Origin: Desulfuromonadales bacterium
GTDB lineage: Bacteria > Desulfobacterota > Desulfuromonadia > Desulfuromonadales > BM103
DNA length: 64,000 nt
NCBI GenBank assembly: GCA_030145205.1
Contig: JAQYVZ010000010.1
Span: forward strand, 1-64,000
Direction of reading: 5' to 3'
The position numbers were made by a program, and so were the translations under genes. Each line of letters starts with the position of its first letter. Position 1 is the stretch's first letter. Of the stretch, positions 1-9,345 are shown one piece after another. The notes below the pieces were generated by a model, which was not told where the DNA came from, searched no databases, and saw only the letters and a list, made by a program, of their open reading frames with translations.

Positions 1-1595
1 ATATTGACTGTCGGCTGAACCATGCTCGGGCCGCGGCCGACCCCCCAGCCACCATCCAGGTTCTGCTCTGCAGTCAGATAGGCCACGGCAACGGCAACAC
101 TCTCAGTTGTCGCTACGTCCCATGCCAGCAGAGCTTGAAGCACCAAGGCCGCATCCATCGGATTGCTCTGATATCCGGGGAGCGTCCCCCAACCTCCGTC
201 TGCGTTCTGATTATTCAACAGAAGGTCGGAGCCGGCGTTTCCTGATACAAGCAGTTTGCGTGCGAGGTAATCCTGATTATCGAGCGCCAACCCGTCCAGC
301 CAGATAAGTCCTTGCTGTACATTAGGGATTCCCTCCTGAAAGAATCGCAGGGCTTCGATCGCCAAAGCCGTTTCGCACGGTTCGGTGCCGACCCGGTCCT
401 GCCAGAAACCTTGCGGATTCTGGTGGTCAATCAGCCAGGCCACCCCCAGATTGAGACTTGGTGCCAGGGCGGGGTCAACCTCCGGCGGCACAATCCCGGG
501 GTTCTCGACGATGTCATTTGCAACCGGCGGCTCTGTCTGTATGATGGCAGCACCATCTGTCAAAACAGTGAACCGCTGTGCCCATTCCTGCTCAACGGTC
601 GCGATGGCCGCTGTTTCGGCCAGTGCTTCTGAGGTAGCAGGATCCCAGGTTCCAGGGAGAACGGCATAGACATAACCGACCCGCCACTCCTGCCGGGCAT
701 CTTCCACCAATGGGATCCGCGCCCCTTCAACGGCAATCACCTGATCGATGGCAACTGTTCTAGCCGTGCCGACAATTGTTTCGCCAACGGTAGGCGGCTG
801 ATCCGAAGCCACTCCAGGACTATCGAGCAGCGTCATTGGCGGAACATCCGAGGCCGCCAGCAGCCCCATCAGGTACAGATCAAGTGGGCTGAAGATCCGG
901 CCAAAAGAGAAACCCTCCTGCCCTTGCTCCGGGGCAATCGACGTGAAAGTACCGTCACCGTTATCTTGCCAGTTGTTGCCGTACAGGGTCGATCCTTCAG
1001 AATCGAGCAGGAAGCTCCAGTGCGCATCGGCGATCCCCAGCAGGTCACCGCTCGCCTGCCCCTCCTCATCGACAAAATGGACATAGGCTCCCCAGCGATG
1101 ACTCATTTCATGCGCCAGAATCTTCAGGGTGGTTTCAAAACCGGGGTCGGTGGGGTCGGTCGCATAACCAGACAGATTGGCCATATCGATGGTACCCTGC
1201 AAACGATCGAGCGGCTGTCCGTCGGGAGCATATCCGGCCGAATAGTCAAACAGATTCAGGCCGATGCCCTGCACCCGGTTCTGCACCGGAGTGAAATACG
1301 CCGCCGCGCCCGCTTCCGGCAGGGTAAAGTCGAAGTTGGTGAAGATCACCAGGAAGTCGTAATCATCGCCGTGACTGCGATAGAACTCGCGCGCGATCAC
1401 CTTGCGCGGTTCATGGTTCCAGACGCCGCCAATCAGCGCGTCGTAGATTCCCGACACCTCCATGACGGTAACATTGTCAAAATCTCCCAGAGAATTTGCA
1501 TTAAAAGCTTGCGCTGTGAGTGGGGTCAGGAAGAAGCAGAACAAAAGAACGAACAGACCGAGACAAACGACCAGTGCAGACCGCGTGGCAGACAT
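1..1595 (-). CDS. Secreted HExxH metalloprotease-like protein, 3' end outside window
   Basis: The frame is open from an ATG at 1595, preceded by a GGAGGGG ribosome site, to the left edge, so about 531 residues are visible and the C-terminus is missing. An N-terminal hydrophobic segment (residues about 6-30, ending AQA) looks like a signal peptide. Residues 162-166 read HEMSH, a zinc-protease-type HExxH motif. A FSPLDLYLMGL segment follows near residue 235. The C-terminal visible part holds repeats with GGWG or GFW and 'ALAIEAL'/'ALVLQAL' helices, as in alpha-toroid (squalene cyclase/prenyltransferase-like) repeats. Proteolytic activity is inferred from HExxH only; no third zinc ligand was identified. 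It lies downstream of the Ig-fold lipoprotein, separated by a hairpin. Family name not recognised. Confidence 0.7.
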   Translation of the reverse strand, partial: MSATRSALVVCLGLFVLLFCFFLTPLTAQAFNANSLGDFDNVTVMEVSGIYDALIGGVWNHEPRKVIAREFYRSHGDDYDFLVIFTNFDFTLPEAGAAAYFTPVQNRVQGIGLNLFDYSAGYAPDGQPLDRLQGTIDMANLSGYATDPTDPGFETTLKILAHEMSHRWGAYVHFVDEEGQASGDLLGIADAHWSFLLDSEGSTLYGNNWQDNGDGTFTSIAPEQGQEGFSFGRIFSPLDLYLMGLLAASDVPPMTLLDSPGVASDQPPTVGETIVGTARTVAIDQVIAVEGARIPLVEDARQEWRVGYVYAVLPGTWDPATSEALAETAAIATVEQEWAQRFTVLTDGAAIIQTEPPVANDIVENPGIVPPEVDPALAPSLNLGVAWLIDHQNPQGFWQDRVGTEPCETALAIEALRFFQEGIPNVQQGLIWLDGLALDNQDYLARKLLVSGNAGSDLLLNNQNADGGWGTLPGYQSNPMDAALVLQALLAWDVATTESVAVAVAYLTAEQNLDGGWGVGRGPSMVQPTVN

Positions 1596-1732
1596 TTTCC
1601 CCTCCGAAATATCATATTAAAACAAGACGGGGCAGCCCTAGTAAAACGGGACAGCCACCTAATATCAGAACATAAAATATTTCTAAGACAATTCAGGAGG
1701 AGATTGCAAGGGATATAAAATGGGACAAAGCA

Positions 1733-1754
1733 AAAACCGGCCGAAGCCGGTTTT
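1733..1754 (-). terminator. Rho-independent terminator after the Ig-fold lipoprotein gene
   Basis: Nine-base stem AAAACCGGC / GCCGGTTTT with a four-base loop. On the minus strand it is followed by a T-rich run. It lies downstream of the lipoprotein stop at 1907. Confidence 0.6.
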
Positions 1755-1800
1755 ATGAAGACTTTTTCTACTTACTATGGAAGAGGGTCAGGAAAACCAG

Positions 1801-1884
1801 GACCTCTCCCCCTCACCTCAATCCTCTCCCACCTTCGCGCCACAGCGCTTCAGCACTTCAGCGCGCAAGCCCGCAGGGGAGAGG
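1801..1884. repeat. REP-like GC-rich intergenic repeat, copy 1
   Basis: CCTCTCCCCCTCACC at the left and GGGGAGAGG at the right flank a GCGCTTCAGC-type inner inverted repeat. The outer arms resemble the elements at 2961-2987 and 12700-12795. Non-coding; it accounts for most of the gap between the flanking minus-strand genes. Confidence 0.5.
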
Positions 1885-1906
1885 AAAAACTATTACTCAT
1901 CGCTTA

Positions 1907-2920
1907 TTACTCAGAAGTAAGCATCTCCTTGCTGAGTGCGAGGGTGAATTCCTGGGTGGCAGTATCGCCATCCGGATCGGTGACGACGATGGAGATCTTA
2001 TAGTTGCCCGGATCGATTTCAGCCAATGGCCAGTTGATCAGGCCGGAAGCGCTGATATTCATACCATTCGGCGGATCTGTGAGACTGAATGTCAGCTCAG
2101 CGTCATCGGGATCGCTGGCCTCGACCTGGTAACTGTAGTTATGCGCCTCAAAATTCTGCGACGGTTGCGAGGTGATAACCGGCGGCGCATTGGGTATCGC
2201 CAGGACGGCACTTTCGTACGGTTTGCCTTCATCAAAACCATCGTACGGCGTAATCCTGACCTGGATCTGGTCACCTTCAGCATAGCTGGCGGCCGGCAGC
2301 GTTGGTTGGGTCAAAAACGACTCTTCTTCGCCGTTGATGAACCATTGATAGAGGAATTCCACCTCGTCGCCATCGACATCAGCGCCAACTGCGGACATGG
2401 TAATATCACCATGCTCAAACGCTTGTTGCGCCGTTGCCGTCACCTCAATCACTCGCGGCGGGGTATTGCCGATAGTTACGGTTGTACTCGCGCCGGCATC
2501 GTTGGTGCCGACCTGAACTGTGACTTCATCGCCACGCTGAAACTTATCACTGCACAGTTTTCCACCAGGATTATCGGACACTATATTACGATTAACAAAC
2601 CACTGGAAAGCCGGCCGACCCGGTTTACCTTTCACCATGGCCCGGATGCAGCCTTCATCACTGGGTTGATCCGGCCGCAAGGAGATAGTCACTCCACCCT
2701 GGCTTTCACTGCGGATCGGGGCAACCGCGGTCGGCTGGGATGCTGTCGTTGGAGAAGCCGCTGCCGATGTTGGCGCAGCTGCCGGGGTTGGCTCATCCTT
2801 GACAGCTTTGGTCAAGCGGTCCCAGTCCGGCTCTTTGTATTCCTGTTTCGGTTCTTCACTGCAGGCAGCCAGCAGACTGATCGCGGCCAGGACCAGGCAG
2901 AAACGTTGTAGAAGATGCAT
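1907..2920 (-). CDS. Putative lipoprotein with Ig-/cadherin-like domains
   Basis: 337 residues. The N-terminus has a lipoprotein signal with lipobox LLAAC (Cys about 20), so the protein is probably anchored in a membrane facing the periplasm or the cell surface. A low-complexity Pro/Ala/Thr linker (about 45-70) is followed by beta-rich segments with repeated DxDGD-type turns (for example DVDGDEVEFLYQWF). The C-terminal module contains ASDPDDAELTFSL, GLINW and VTDPDGDTAT, as in 'putative Ig' or cadherin-like domains. No catalytic motif was seen. Adhesion or scaffolding at the envelope is inference. It follows the pilY1 operon but is separated from it by a strong hairpin, so it is probably transcribed separately. 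Confidence 0.75.
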   Translation of the reverse strand: MHLLQRFCLVLAAISLLAACSEEPKQEYKEPDWDRLTKAVKDEPTPAAAPTSAAASPTTASQPTAVAPIRSESQGGVTISLRPDQPSDEGCIRAMVKGKPGRPAFQWFVNRNIVSDNPGGKLCSDKFQRGDEVTVQVGTNDAGASTTVTIGNTPPRVIEVTATAQQAFEHGDITMSAVGADVDGDEVEFLYQWFINGEEESFLTQPTLPAASYAEGDQIQVRITPYDGFDEGKPYESAVLAIPNAPPVITSQPSQNFEAHNYSYQVEASDPDDAELTFSLTDPPNGMNISASGLINWPLAEIDPGNYKISIVVTDPDGDTATQEFTLALSKEMLTSE

Positions 2921-2960
2921 CAGGAAACCTCCACAGCAAATTGTATCGAATTTATTTCAT

Positions 2961-2987
2961 CACCCTCACCCCTCAAGGGAGAGGGTG
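2961..2987. repeat. REP-like repeat, copy 2 (short)
   Basis: CACCCTCACCCCTCAAGGG followed by AGAGGGTG: the arms CACCCTC and GAGGGTG are inverted, and its reverse complement shares CTCTCCCTTGA and GGTGAGGGTG with the element at 12700-12795. Confidence 0.5.
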
Positions 2988-3043
2988 GATAGAGACGATA
3001 AACAGAATACAGCAGACAGAAGGCGGAAGAAAGTCTGAAAAGA

Positions 3044-3077
3044 AACGACCCGGCTGGTTGCAACCAGCCGGGTCGTT
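3044..3077 (-). terminator. Terminator of the pilVWXY1 operon
   Basis: Perfect palindrome with 17-base arms (AACGACCCGGCTGGTTG and its complement) and no unpaired centre. It starts 25 bases past the pilY1 stop, and the minus-strand copy is followed by TTTCTTTTC. Confidence 0.75.
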
Positions 3078-3101
3078 ATCAAGGTTTCGCCATTGCCTAG
3101 T

Positions 3102-6100
3102 TTACCACTGCATCCAGTAAACCGGGCTGATCAGCTTGATGTCAGTCAAACCGCTTGCTTCGACACGGTCGGAACTACTGATCAACTGGGTTACTCGTCC
3201 GGAAGCATCAATCAGGGTAACGATACCGGACGGGATACCTTCACCAAGGGTCCGGACACGGTCGGTCCGTTGCAGAACCTCACCGTTTTCACCACCGATC
3301 GCTCGTTCGTTGATCAGGGTGTTGCCGTCACCATCCCAAACCTCACTGGCATTCAGGTCATTGCTTTCATCGAAGTTCATAACAGCTTCCCCGGTTTTAT
3401 AATCAACCTGGTAGAGCCTTGAAGTCCCGAGGTTACCAGCATCGCAACCTGCCCGGGGCCCAGTATAAAGCTGATAGGTCGAGAAAAACGCGTCTCCATT
3501 GAAAACGGTCGCAGGTGCCAGGACCTTTTCACCCGGGTCACCACTGGCATCCCTATCGGTACCATCGAGCTTGATATACCAACCGTAGGTAAAATCGCCC
3601 GCGTCGTTGTAGGGAGCACTGGGGGTTGAATAGAGTCGATCATAAATCACCTGGGCATCTGCAGCCTCAGTGTCTGTCTTCTGGATTGTGTTGAGGGTCA
3701 CATCTTCCAGTGCGCTTTCTGTCACCGGGAACGTGCCATCCGCGCCCCAATCAATGAGACAGTAAATACGGTCTTCCGTCGAGAGATTCAGTGGGTGTTC
3801 ACGGTCACCAGTGCCGAAGTAGATGTGAGGCGCACCCACAGTGGCGATTGTCGGTTTATAGAAAATTTTGCGTCCGATTGAACTGTCGCCGCCAGGATTC
3901 GATGCAAACAAAATAGTCCCGGTCCAGTTGCTGGTCGTGGCACCATCCACCGTGAAGCGCCAGAGGTTACCACCCGTATCACCGACATAAATGGTATCAG
4001 CATAAGTGTCGCTATCCAGGTCCAGCACAGTCAGATCGCTCGCAAAAGAAAACTCCGGCTCGTCACCATTGTAGTTACCTACCCCGGCCGTATAGCTCCA
4101 GTAGACGGTTCCTACCGTCCCACCAGAAATCGTCGGAACATAAGGCGAGGCGGCATCGGTTCGCGCCAGGTGGGCGACTTCAATCGCCATGATACCCCGA
4201 CCACGCGGATTGATACGACTGGAAGCTGCCAGGCTCCCGGTAGACACCAGAGGTGCTCCGGACCCGTCGACGGTCCCGCCGGCAGAAGCGGTGTTGATAT
4301 CGACCGGGTTGCCGTACCCGTCATCGCTCGAATCGGGGAACGTCTGTATCTCCCCGTAGCGCAAATCTTCGTTGTTATCGTAACCGGTGCCAACAAAAGC
4401 CACCAGCTTGAACGTGTTGGCATCTATGGGAACCTTCGACAGACGTGGCTGCGACCAGGTCTCACCAATTTCACCCAGATCGACATTGTCAACCTCCCAG
4501 AGGAATTTAGGCTGTAGGGGGTTGGTCACATCCAGCGCGAAGTAAGAGCCACGCGAGCTGGTCGTATCGAGGGTATTGGTCCCGCCGCCACGTCTTTGGC
4601 CGACAACCATGACAACCTTGTCATCGGTCTGGTCAATGTAGCCATCTTCGTTTTTATCATGCACGAATAAAGACGGCGCAGCATCAACAAAGGTCGCATG
4701 CCCGGCAGCCGGATCTTTCATGTATTGCAGCGAATCGAGAACATTGGGCGGGATGAACGCCCAGAGCTCCCGACCGTCACAATCACGGAAAGCGTGCAGC
4801 ATGCCGTCATTCGAACCGGCAAAAATAACCGAACTGTTGAACATGTCGCCGTTGGAAATCTGGTCGGCCGTCAAGTCCGTTTTACACGTATTTTCCTGCA
4901 ACGATGTGTATTTGGTGTAGTTAAAAACGACCGGCCGTGAATGCAGGATATCTCCCAGCACCCAATCACGGGACAGGGCACTGCTCGGCAGATCGAGTTC
5001 CTCGTACGTAAATCCATGGACAAACTTGATCAGGGCATTCTTCTCAACATCGCTGGCCACACCAAGGGTGGCCGCAGTAATGTTGTCGTTGCCCCAGTTC
5101 GGCATGACACCTGTATCCGGCATGAAATGGTTGGTAGATTCATAAATTTCGGCACCACTATCAACCAATGTATAAATATTACGCCAGGTCAGCTCCGACG
5201 TTTCCCAATCGCCGGAAGCTCGGACCAGGGACGCTAGGTATTTTGCTCGTTCAAACAACACACCGCCGGCACCACCCGCATCCACCTGGCCACCGTCACC
5301 CCTCGGCTCGTTCGGATCAGTATTGCTCGGATCGATGTAGCCATCACTGCTCGGGATCAAGCCATTGCTGTTCAGGCTCCAATACGAAATGGAATCGCGA
5401 TCGAAATCACCATAAGCATCCGTTGCGGCACTGCCGTCGTAACCTTGCAATTGCAAGGTCTCAAGGCTGATCCCGTATTTTTTGATATTGCCAAACCAGG
5501 GGCCGGTCTGTTGCGGTCGGAACAAGCCCAGGTAAACATTGTTACTGCTAATGGTTCGGTTGGTGGTACTGGCCGGGACAACCGGCGCCACAAATGAGGT
5601 ACTCTTTTCATTAATGATCGTCGCCAGCAATTCCGTCAAAGCCGCAGCCAATTCTTCATGGTTGTAAACGTTAAAGAAGCTGCCGTCGCCATCTTTGGCC
5701 GCATTCTGGATGAGACTGTCCTTTTCCTGGAAGGCTAGAATAGTGTGGGTCGTCATATTGAAATTGTAATTCAGGTATTTGGCAACATCATCCAGCCAGT
5801 GAGAACCAAGGCCATAGATATCCTCATCAGGATAGCCATCGCTGTCAGCATCACCGACAACAGACATATTTGGGCTGCCGTCATTACTGGTGAAGCCGTT
5901 GGTCAACAAGATGATATGGTTTAAGTCACATTCGTTTTTGATCGCATCAGGGATCCGCCCCACCGCATTGATTTCTGAATAATCTGCGCCGAGATAGTAA
6001 CCGGCGTCGTAGACCGCCTCTGCCTGAGGTCGGGCAACCGGGTCGTTGAGCATGGGCGCGCCATCAATATGAGCCCAGTCATTATTGGCCGCATAGACCC

Positions 6101-7271
6101 CGTCACCGTCACGATCCGGCCCCGGGATTTTTGCCAGGAGTTTGCAGTACTCCAGATCTGCATTGGCAGCGTCCGCAACTCCAGTTGCGGAGTTGTAACA
6201 AACAGGAGGCTCCGTCAGAATCGTCGGCGGAGCTGTTGGATCGCTGGGATCCTGAACCAGTGAGAGATCCGTCACATCAAAAATCAGTTCGGCACCGCCG
6301 TTGTTTGAGTAAGTCATGGCCCCGAAATTGACCGCCCCGAGAGCACTCCCGATAGCTGCCTCTAGAGCCGAAAAAATGATTTCGCGCTGCGACATGGTGT
6401 CTGTCACGACAACATCCGTCTCACAGACAGGGGCAACATACTCGACTCCAGCGCCCCATTCCGTTGCGGTTGGATAAATCCCGGAAGGGCTCAGGTAGGC
6501 CCAATAGATGGCTGCGTCAGTACCGTCAGTAGGGTGGGTCACGCTGTTATCGGAGGTATGCGTCTCAAGGACTTGGTAATAGGATGTGGGATAAGTTGTG
6601 ACCGTCTCCCAGGTCCTGCAAATGTTCTTGTTCTGCCAAACGGCACAAACGTCATACGTCTCTTCTGTGACAATACTGATAATGTCGGGATCAGGCAGGT
6701 CCGTACAGGAGGATTCAAAGCCCCCTCCGACCGACGTTGTGTAGTTCAGGTAGTTACCCAGAACGTAGACAGACCCTGTCGGTCCTGTCACACAACCTCC
6801 AAGCTTTATATTGGGAAAACTGGCAGCGCCTGAGCTTGAATAGGTCCCGCGCAATTGTAGTGTCTTACGTGCGACATCATCACTGGCAACACAAACCGGA
6901 TCAGTAGAACTCAGTCCACTCAAAGCAACCGTCGAGTTCACCACAACCACCTGGTTGGCGATATCGCCCTGATTATCGATTTCGTAGATATAATAAGGAA
7001 GAAAACAGCCCGCCGCCGGGTTGCTCGTCCCAGAACACCCGCCCATCTGGTCATACACAACCGTTTGATCGTAGGGGGCCCCCGGCGCCATTTGCGCGGT
7101 GGCCCGACTGTTGTCGATTACCAGCAATACGTTGGGACGCGTCAAAGTTGTCGGCACGCCGGCATAAATGGCAGAGTCGCCCATAAACTCATCCGTCCCT
7201 GCCAACCCTGTTGACACCAACAGGGTCAGGGACAAAACGAGACAGAATAAAAATTCGTAGATGCGCTTCAT
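3102..7271 (-). CDS. pilY1: PilY1-like type IV pilus tip/adhesin protein
   Basis: 1389 residues with a signal peptide (about 1-24, ending GLAG). The N-terminal part has a von Willebrand A-like start (VLLVIDNSRATAQ) with a degenerate metal site: DxSxS reads DNSRA. The second half has the PilY1/PilC beta-propeller hallmarks: DILHSRPVVFNY, VIFAGSNDGMLHAF, ELWAFIPPNVL, and DVTNPLQPKFLWEV. Aspartate-rich loops of the calcium-binding type occur at DKNEDGYIDQTDD and DLDSDTYADTIYVGD, the latter at the position of the calcium loop known from PilY1. PilY1 proteins sit at pilus tips and promote pilus assembly and surface sensing. The ATG lies 2 bases after the pilX stop with a GGAGG site inside pilX, so translation is coupled. 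It is the last gene of the operon. Length is somewhat above the Pseudomonas protein. Confidence 0.9.
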   Translation of the reverse strand: MKRIYEFLFCLVLSLTLLVSTGLAGTDEFMGDSAIYAGVPTTLTRPNVLLVIDNSRATAQMAPGAPYDQTVVYDQMGGCSGTSNPAAGCFLPYYIYEIDNQGDIANQVVVVNSTVALSGLSSTDPVCVASDDVARKTLQLRGTYSSSGAASFPNIKLGGCVTGPTGSVYVLGNYLNYTTSVGGGFESSCTDLPDPDIISIVTEETYDVCAVWQNKNICRTWETVTTYPTSYYQVLETHTSDNSVTHPTDGTDAAIYWAYLSPSGIYPTATEWGAGVEYVAPVCETDVVVTDTMSQREIIFSALEAAIGSALGAVNFGAMTYSNNGGAELIFDVTDLSLVQDPSDPTAPPTILTEPPVCYNSATGVADAANADLEYCKLLAKIPGPDRDGDGVYAANNDWAHIDGAPMLNDPVARPQAEAVYDAGYYLGADYSEINAVGRIPDAIKNECDLNHIILLTNGFTSNDGSPNMSVVGDADSDGYPDEDIYGLGSHWLDDVAKYLNYNFNMTTHTILAFQEKDSLIQNAAKDGDGSFFNVYNHEELAAALTELLATIINEKSTSFVAPVVPASTTNRTISSNNVYLGLFRPQQTGPWFGNIKKYGISLETLQLQGYDGSAATDAYGDFDRDSISYWSLNSNGLIPSSDGYIDPSNTDPNEPRGDGGQVDAGGAGGVLFERAKYLASLVRASGDWETSELTWRNIYTLVDSGAEIYESTNHFMPDTGVMPNWGNDNITAATLGVASDVEKNALIKFVHGFTYEELDLPSSALSRDWVLGDILHSRPVVFNYTKYTSLQENTCKTDLTADQISNGDMFNSSVIFAGSNDGMLHAFRDCDGRELWAFIPPNVLDSLQYMKDPAAGHATFVDAAPSLFVHDKNEDGYIDQTDDKVVMVVGQRRGGGTNTLDTTSSRGSYFALDVTNPLQPKFLWEVDNVDLGEIGETWSQPRLSKVPIDANTFKLVAFVGTGYDNNEDLRYGEIQTFPDSSDDGYGNPVDINTASAGGTVDGSGAPLVSTGSLAASSRINPRGRGIMAIEVAHLARTDAASPYVPTISGGTVGTVYWSYTAGVGNYNGDEPEFSFASDLTVLDLDSDTYADTIYVGDTGGNLWRFTVDGATTSNWTGTILFASNPGGDSSIGRKIFYKPTIATVGAPHIYFGTGDREHPLNLSTEDRIYCLIDWGADGTFPVTESALEDVTLNTIQKTDTEAADAQVIYDRLYSTPSAPYNDAGDFTYGWYIKLDGTDRDASGDPGEKVLAPATVFNGDAFFSTYQLYTGPRAGCDAGNLGTSRLYQVDYKTGEAVMNFDESNDLNASEVWDGDGNTLINERAIGGENGEVLQRTDRVRTLGEGIPSGIVTLIDASGRVTQLISSSDRVEASGLTDIKLISPVYWMQW

Positions 7272-7273
7272 GA

Positions 7274-7822
7274 TTAACCTCCTCCCGAGGTACGGAAAAT
7301 CGTATCATCATCCATCTTGTAAAGGCGCACGATGCTGGCATTGACCCGTGACCTCATTGTGTTTCCAGCGGACGGAGCAGTCGATTCCACCTCTACATGG
7401 TACAGATTAGCACCGAAATCGGAACCATGAATCTCCGCCATGGCCGGCGGCAGGTCGTGTGCACCAAGATCCGTAACCGTCCCGGCTTCCAGCGTTCCTA
7501 CATCGGTTCCTTCAATGATCGTTTTATGGACTTCACCGAGGCTGGTACCATCTTCATCAAGAGCGTTATCTGTGACCAAGTCGACAGTTTCCCCTTGACT
7601 GATATTGACGATGATGTCGCGGTTCATAGAATATTCCACCGCCCGGTCCGATGTGTAAAACGCCTGGCGGGCCGGCATGAATCCGGCGGAAGTCCCGATA
7701 TCCCGGGTCGTAACGTCTAGAACTACGGCCCCGAGGATGCTGAGAATCGCCAGAAAGCCGATGGCAATGATCAGCGCCATACCCTTTTCTCGATTCTGTC
7801 GAGCTAACGTCAATGAGTTCAT
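7274..7822 (-). CDS. pilX: PilX-like minor pilin assembly protein
   Basis: About 182 residues. The N-terminus NREKGMALIIAIGFLAILSILGAVVL is the PilX-type start: a short basic leader, then a hydrophobic helix, with a QAFYTSDRAVEYS segment that matches the A-(Y/F)-x-A-(E/D) pattern common in PilX. I chose ATG 7822 because AAGGA lies 9 bases upstream; the longer frame from ATG 7855 would overlap the end of pilW. PilX-type proteins are minor pilins needed to prime pilus assembly together with PilV, PilW and PilY1. Third gene of the operon. Confidence 0.82.
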   Translation of the reverse strand: MNSLTLARQNREKGMALIIAIGFLAILSILGAVVLDVTTRDIGTSAGFMPARQAFYTSDRAVEYSMNRDIIVNISQGETVDLVTDNALDEDGTSLGEVHKTIIEGTDVGTLEAGTVTDLGAHDLPPAMAEIHGSDFGANLYHVEVESTAPSAGNTMRSRVNASIVRLYKMDDDTIFRTSGGG

Positions 7823-7844
7823 AAAAAACATCCTTGTCACGTCT

Positions 7845-8669
7845 CTAAAAGACATTTCGCAGGGTCACGGAGGTCTGTAGTTCGCGCGTTTTGGCCGTGC
7901 TGACCGCATCCGTGCCAACCGCTTGCGTTTGCCCCGTCAGCAACACGTTGATCTTGTGGACCCGGCCGGTACCAGCATGCTTATACTCGAAATCCACGTC
8001 GCTGACGTTGCGCGCCAGAAACTGAGCGTCGCCATTGACAATTCGCAGCAGACTGTCAATGGTCCCATCGCCGTCACTGTCACTTAACCGATAGCGAATC
8101 GTCTGCATAGCGGGCTGAGTATCATCCTTGATACGGATCACAACAGCTTCCTCAGGAATCGGAACCCCGGCCGCTGGGTTGATTGTCAATTGATTTGCAG
8201 CCGGCCCTTGTGTAGCGGTGTAGATGACACCTTCCAGTTCAGTTGCCGTCACCGATTCAAACAGACGGACCTTGGAACCGTTGGGAAAATTTTGCACCAT
8301 ATCCGCCTGACTCAAGGTGAGCTCCGTCGACGATGACCCCACCACCCGCGCAAAACCGCTACCAACAGCTCGCGTCTGGATCGTGAAATCTTTCGGATCA
8401 TCGACCGTACCGCTCTCAAAAATAATCGGATCGTCATCGCCGATCAAAAAACCGGCAGTCAACAGATCCTGAGTCACGCGATTCATTGCGAGCCGCAGAT
8501 TGCTCTGCACATCGGTCACCTGGGTCTGGACAGCTGTCGATTTGACTGCAGGAATAAACAGACTCATCACCGCGAGCATAACAATTCCGAAAATCGCCAT
8601 TACAAGCAGCATCTCGACCAAAGTAAAGCCGCACGAGGCGTGCCGATGTTTCATAAAAAATCGTCGCAT
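7845..8669 (-). CDS. pilW: PilW-like minor pilin (type IV prepilin)
   Basis: 274 residues with a type III (class A) prepilin signal: basic leader, then G-FTLVEMLLVMAIFGIVMLAVMSLF with Glu at +5 after the PilD cleavage site. A globular domain follows, with little sequence identity expected to other pilins. ATG 8669 has GGAGG 6 bases upstream, immediately after the pilV stop. The position between pilV and pilX matches the standard pilVWXY1 order. No fimT or pilE lies next to these genes here. Confidence 0.85.
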   Translation of the reverse strand: MRRFFMKHRHASCGFTLVEMLLVMAIFGIVMLAVMSLFIPAVKSTAVQTQVTDVQSNLRLAMNRVTQDLLTAGFLIGDDDPIIFESGTVDDPKDFTIQTRAVGSGFARVVGSSSTELTLSQADMVQNFPNGSKVRLFESVTATELEGVIYTATQGPAANQLTINPAAGVPIPEEAVVIRIKDDTQPAMQTIRYRLSDSDGDGTIDSLLRIVNGDAQFLARNVSDVDFEYKHAGTGRVHKINVLLTGQTQAVGTDAVSTAKTRELQTSVTLRNVF

Positions 8670-8677
8670 GCCGCCTC

Positions 8678-9139
8678 CTAGGTCGCCCTTTTGATGGTGG
8701 TCGCCGTCACGGTACGTGTCCGGTTGCCCAGAACGCTCATCACGACGGAATCACTGCTCACAGTGACAATAACTTGGCACAGGTCGGTCACTCCATGAAA
8801 GCGAGTGATCACATCATAGGTAATATTGTAGGTTCCTGCGCCGGCAATCGTCACGGAACTGGGGTCCCAGGCCGCGTCATTTACGGACAAAAAGTTATCA
8901 GTGTTGGCGTTTGCAACAGGAACATCAAACATGGCATCATCGGAATCCAGGGCTGCAATCTCCTCGATGACTTCCTGAGCAATGGACGATGCTGCCAGAA
9001 TTGACTCACTCTGCGCGTTCACCTTGGTCGCAGTGATCTGCAGTTCAGCCAGGCCCAGCAAGCCTACCGCCAAGATCACGATCGCGATCAGCAGTTCTAC
9101 CAGGGAAAAACCGGATTGGGCAGATTGTCGTTCCATCAT
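8678..9139 (-). CDS. pilV: PilV-like minor pilin (type IV prepilin)
   Basis: About 153 residues from ATG 9139 (MMERQSAQSG-FSLVELLIAIVILAVGLLGLAELQ), a class A prepilin peptide with Glu+5 and the LAVGLLGLA helix typical of PilV. The frame is open up to 9205, but the start at 9139 (or 9136) is preferred for three reasons: GGAGGCGAC lies just upstream, the prepilin leader is then of normal length, and a sigma-54 promoter at 9181-9196 would lie inside a longer reading frame. First gene of the operon. Confidence 0.88.
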   Translation of the reverse strand: MMERQSAQSGFSLVELLIAIVILAVGLLGLAELQITATKVNAQSESILAASSIAQEVIEEIAALDSDDAMFDVPVANANTDNFLSVNDAAWDPSSVTIAGAGTYNITYDVITRFHGVTDLCQVIVTVSSDSVVMSVLGNRTRTVTATTIKRAT

Positions 9140-9180
9140 TGTCGCCTCCACACTCGACAGTAAATGTCGTCTCTTTACAG

Positions 9181-9196
9181 AGCAAAACATATACCA
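9181..9196 (-). promoter_or_regulatory. Sigma-54 promoter of pilVWXY1
   Basis: Minus strand TGGTAT-ATGTT-TTGCT: GG and GC with exactly ten bases between them, and agreement with TGGYAY-N5-TTGCW at every defined position. The start of transcription would fall near 9170, about 30 bases before the pilV ATG. An NtrC-type activator gene ends 150 bases upstream. Confidence 0.8.
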
Positions 9197-9345
9197 AAAA
9201 AACACCCACTAAGGAATTGTCTAACTCATTGTTTTTATTGATTTGCCCAATATCGCCACAAGGACACAAATCCGCCATACATGCACTTTTTGCACACTCT
9301 GCTTGTATTCTTTGCGTTAAAACGCGAGCTCTCTCGCCCCCGACC

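Noticed and set aside
924-1718. 264-codon plus-strand frame
   Set aside because: Antisense to the secreted HExxH gene, which has a signal peptide, ribosome site and motif. The longer sense frame was simply cut by the window edge.
9181-9205. pilV starting at 9205
   Set aside because: The extra 22 residues precede the prepilin leader, have no ribosome site, and overlap the sigma-54 promoter.
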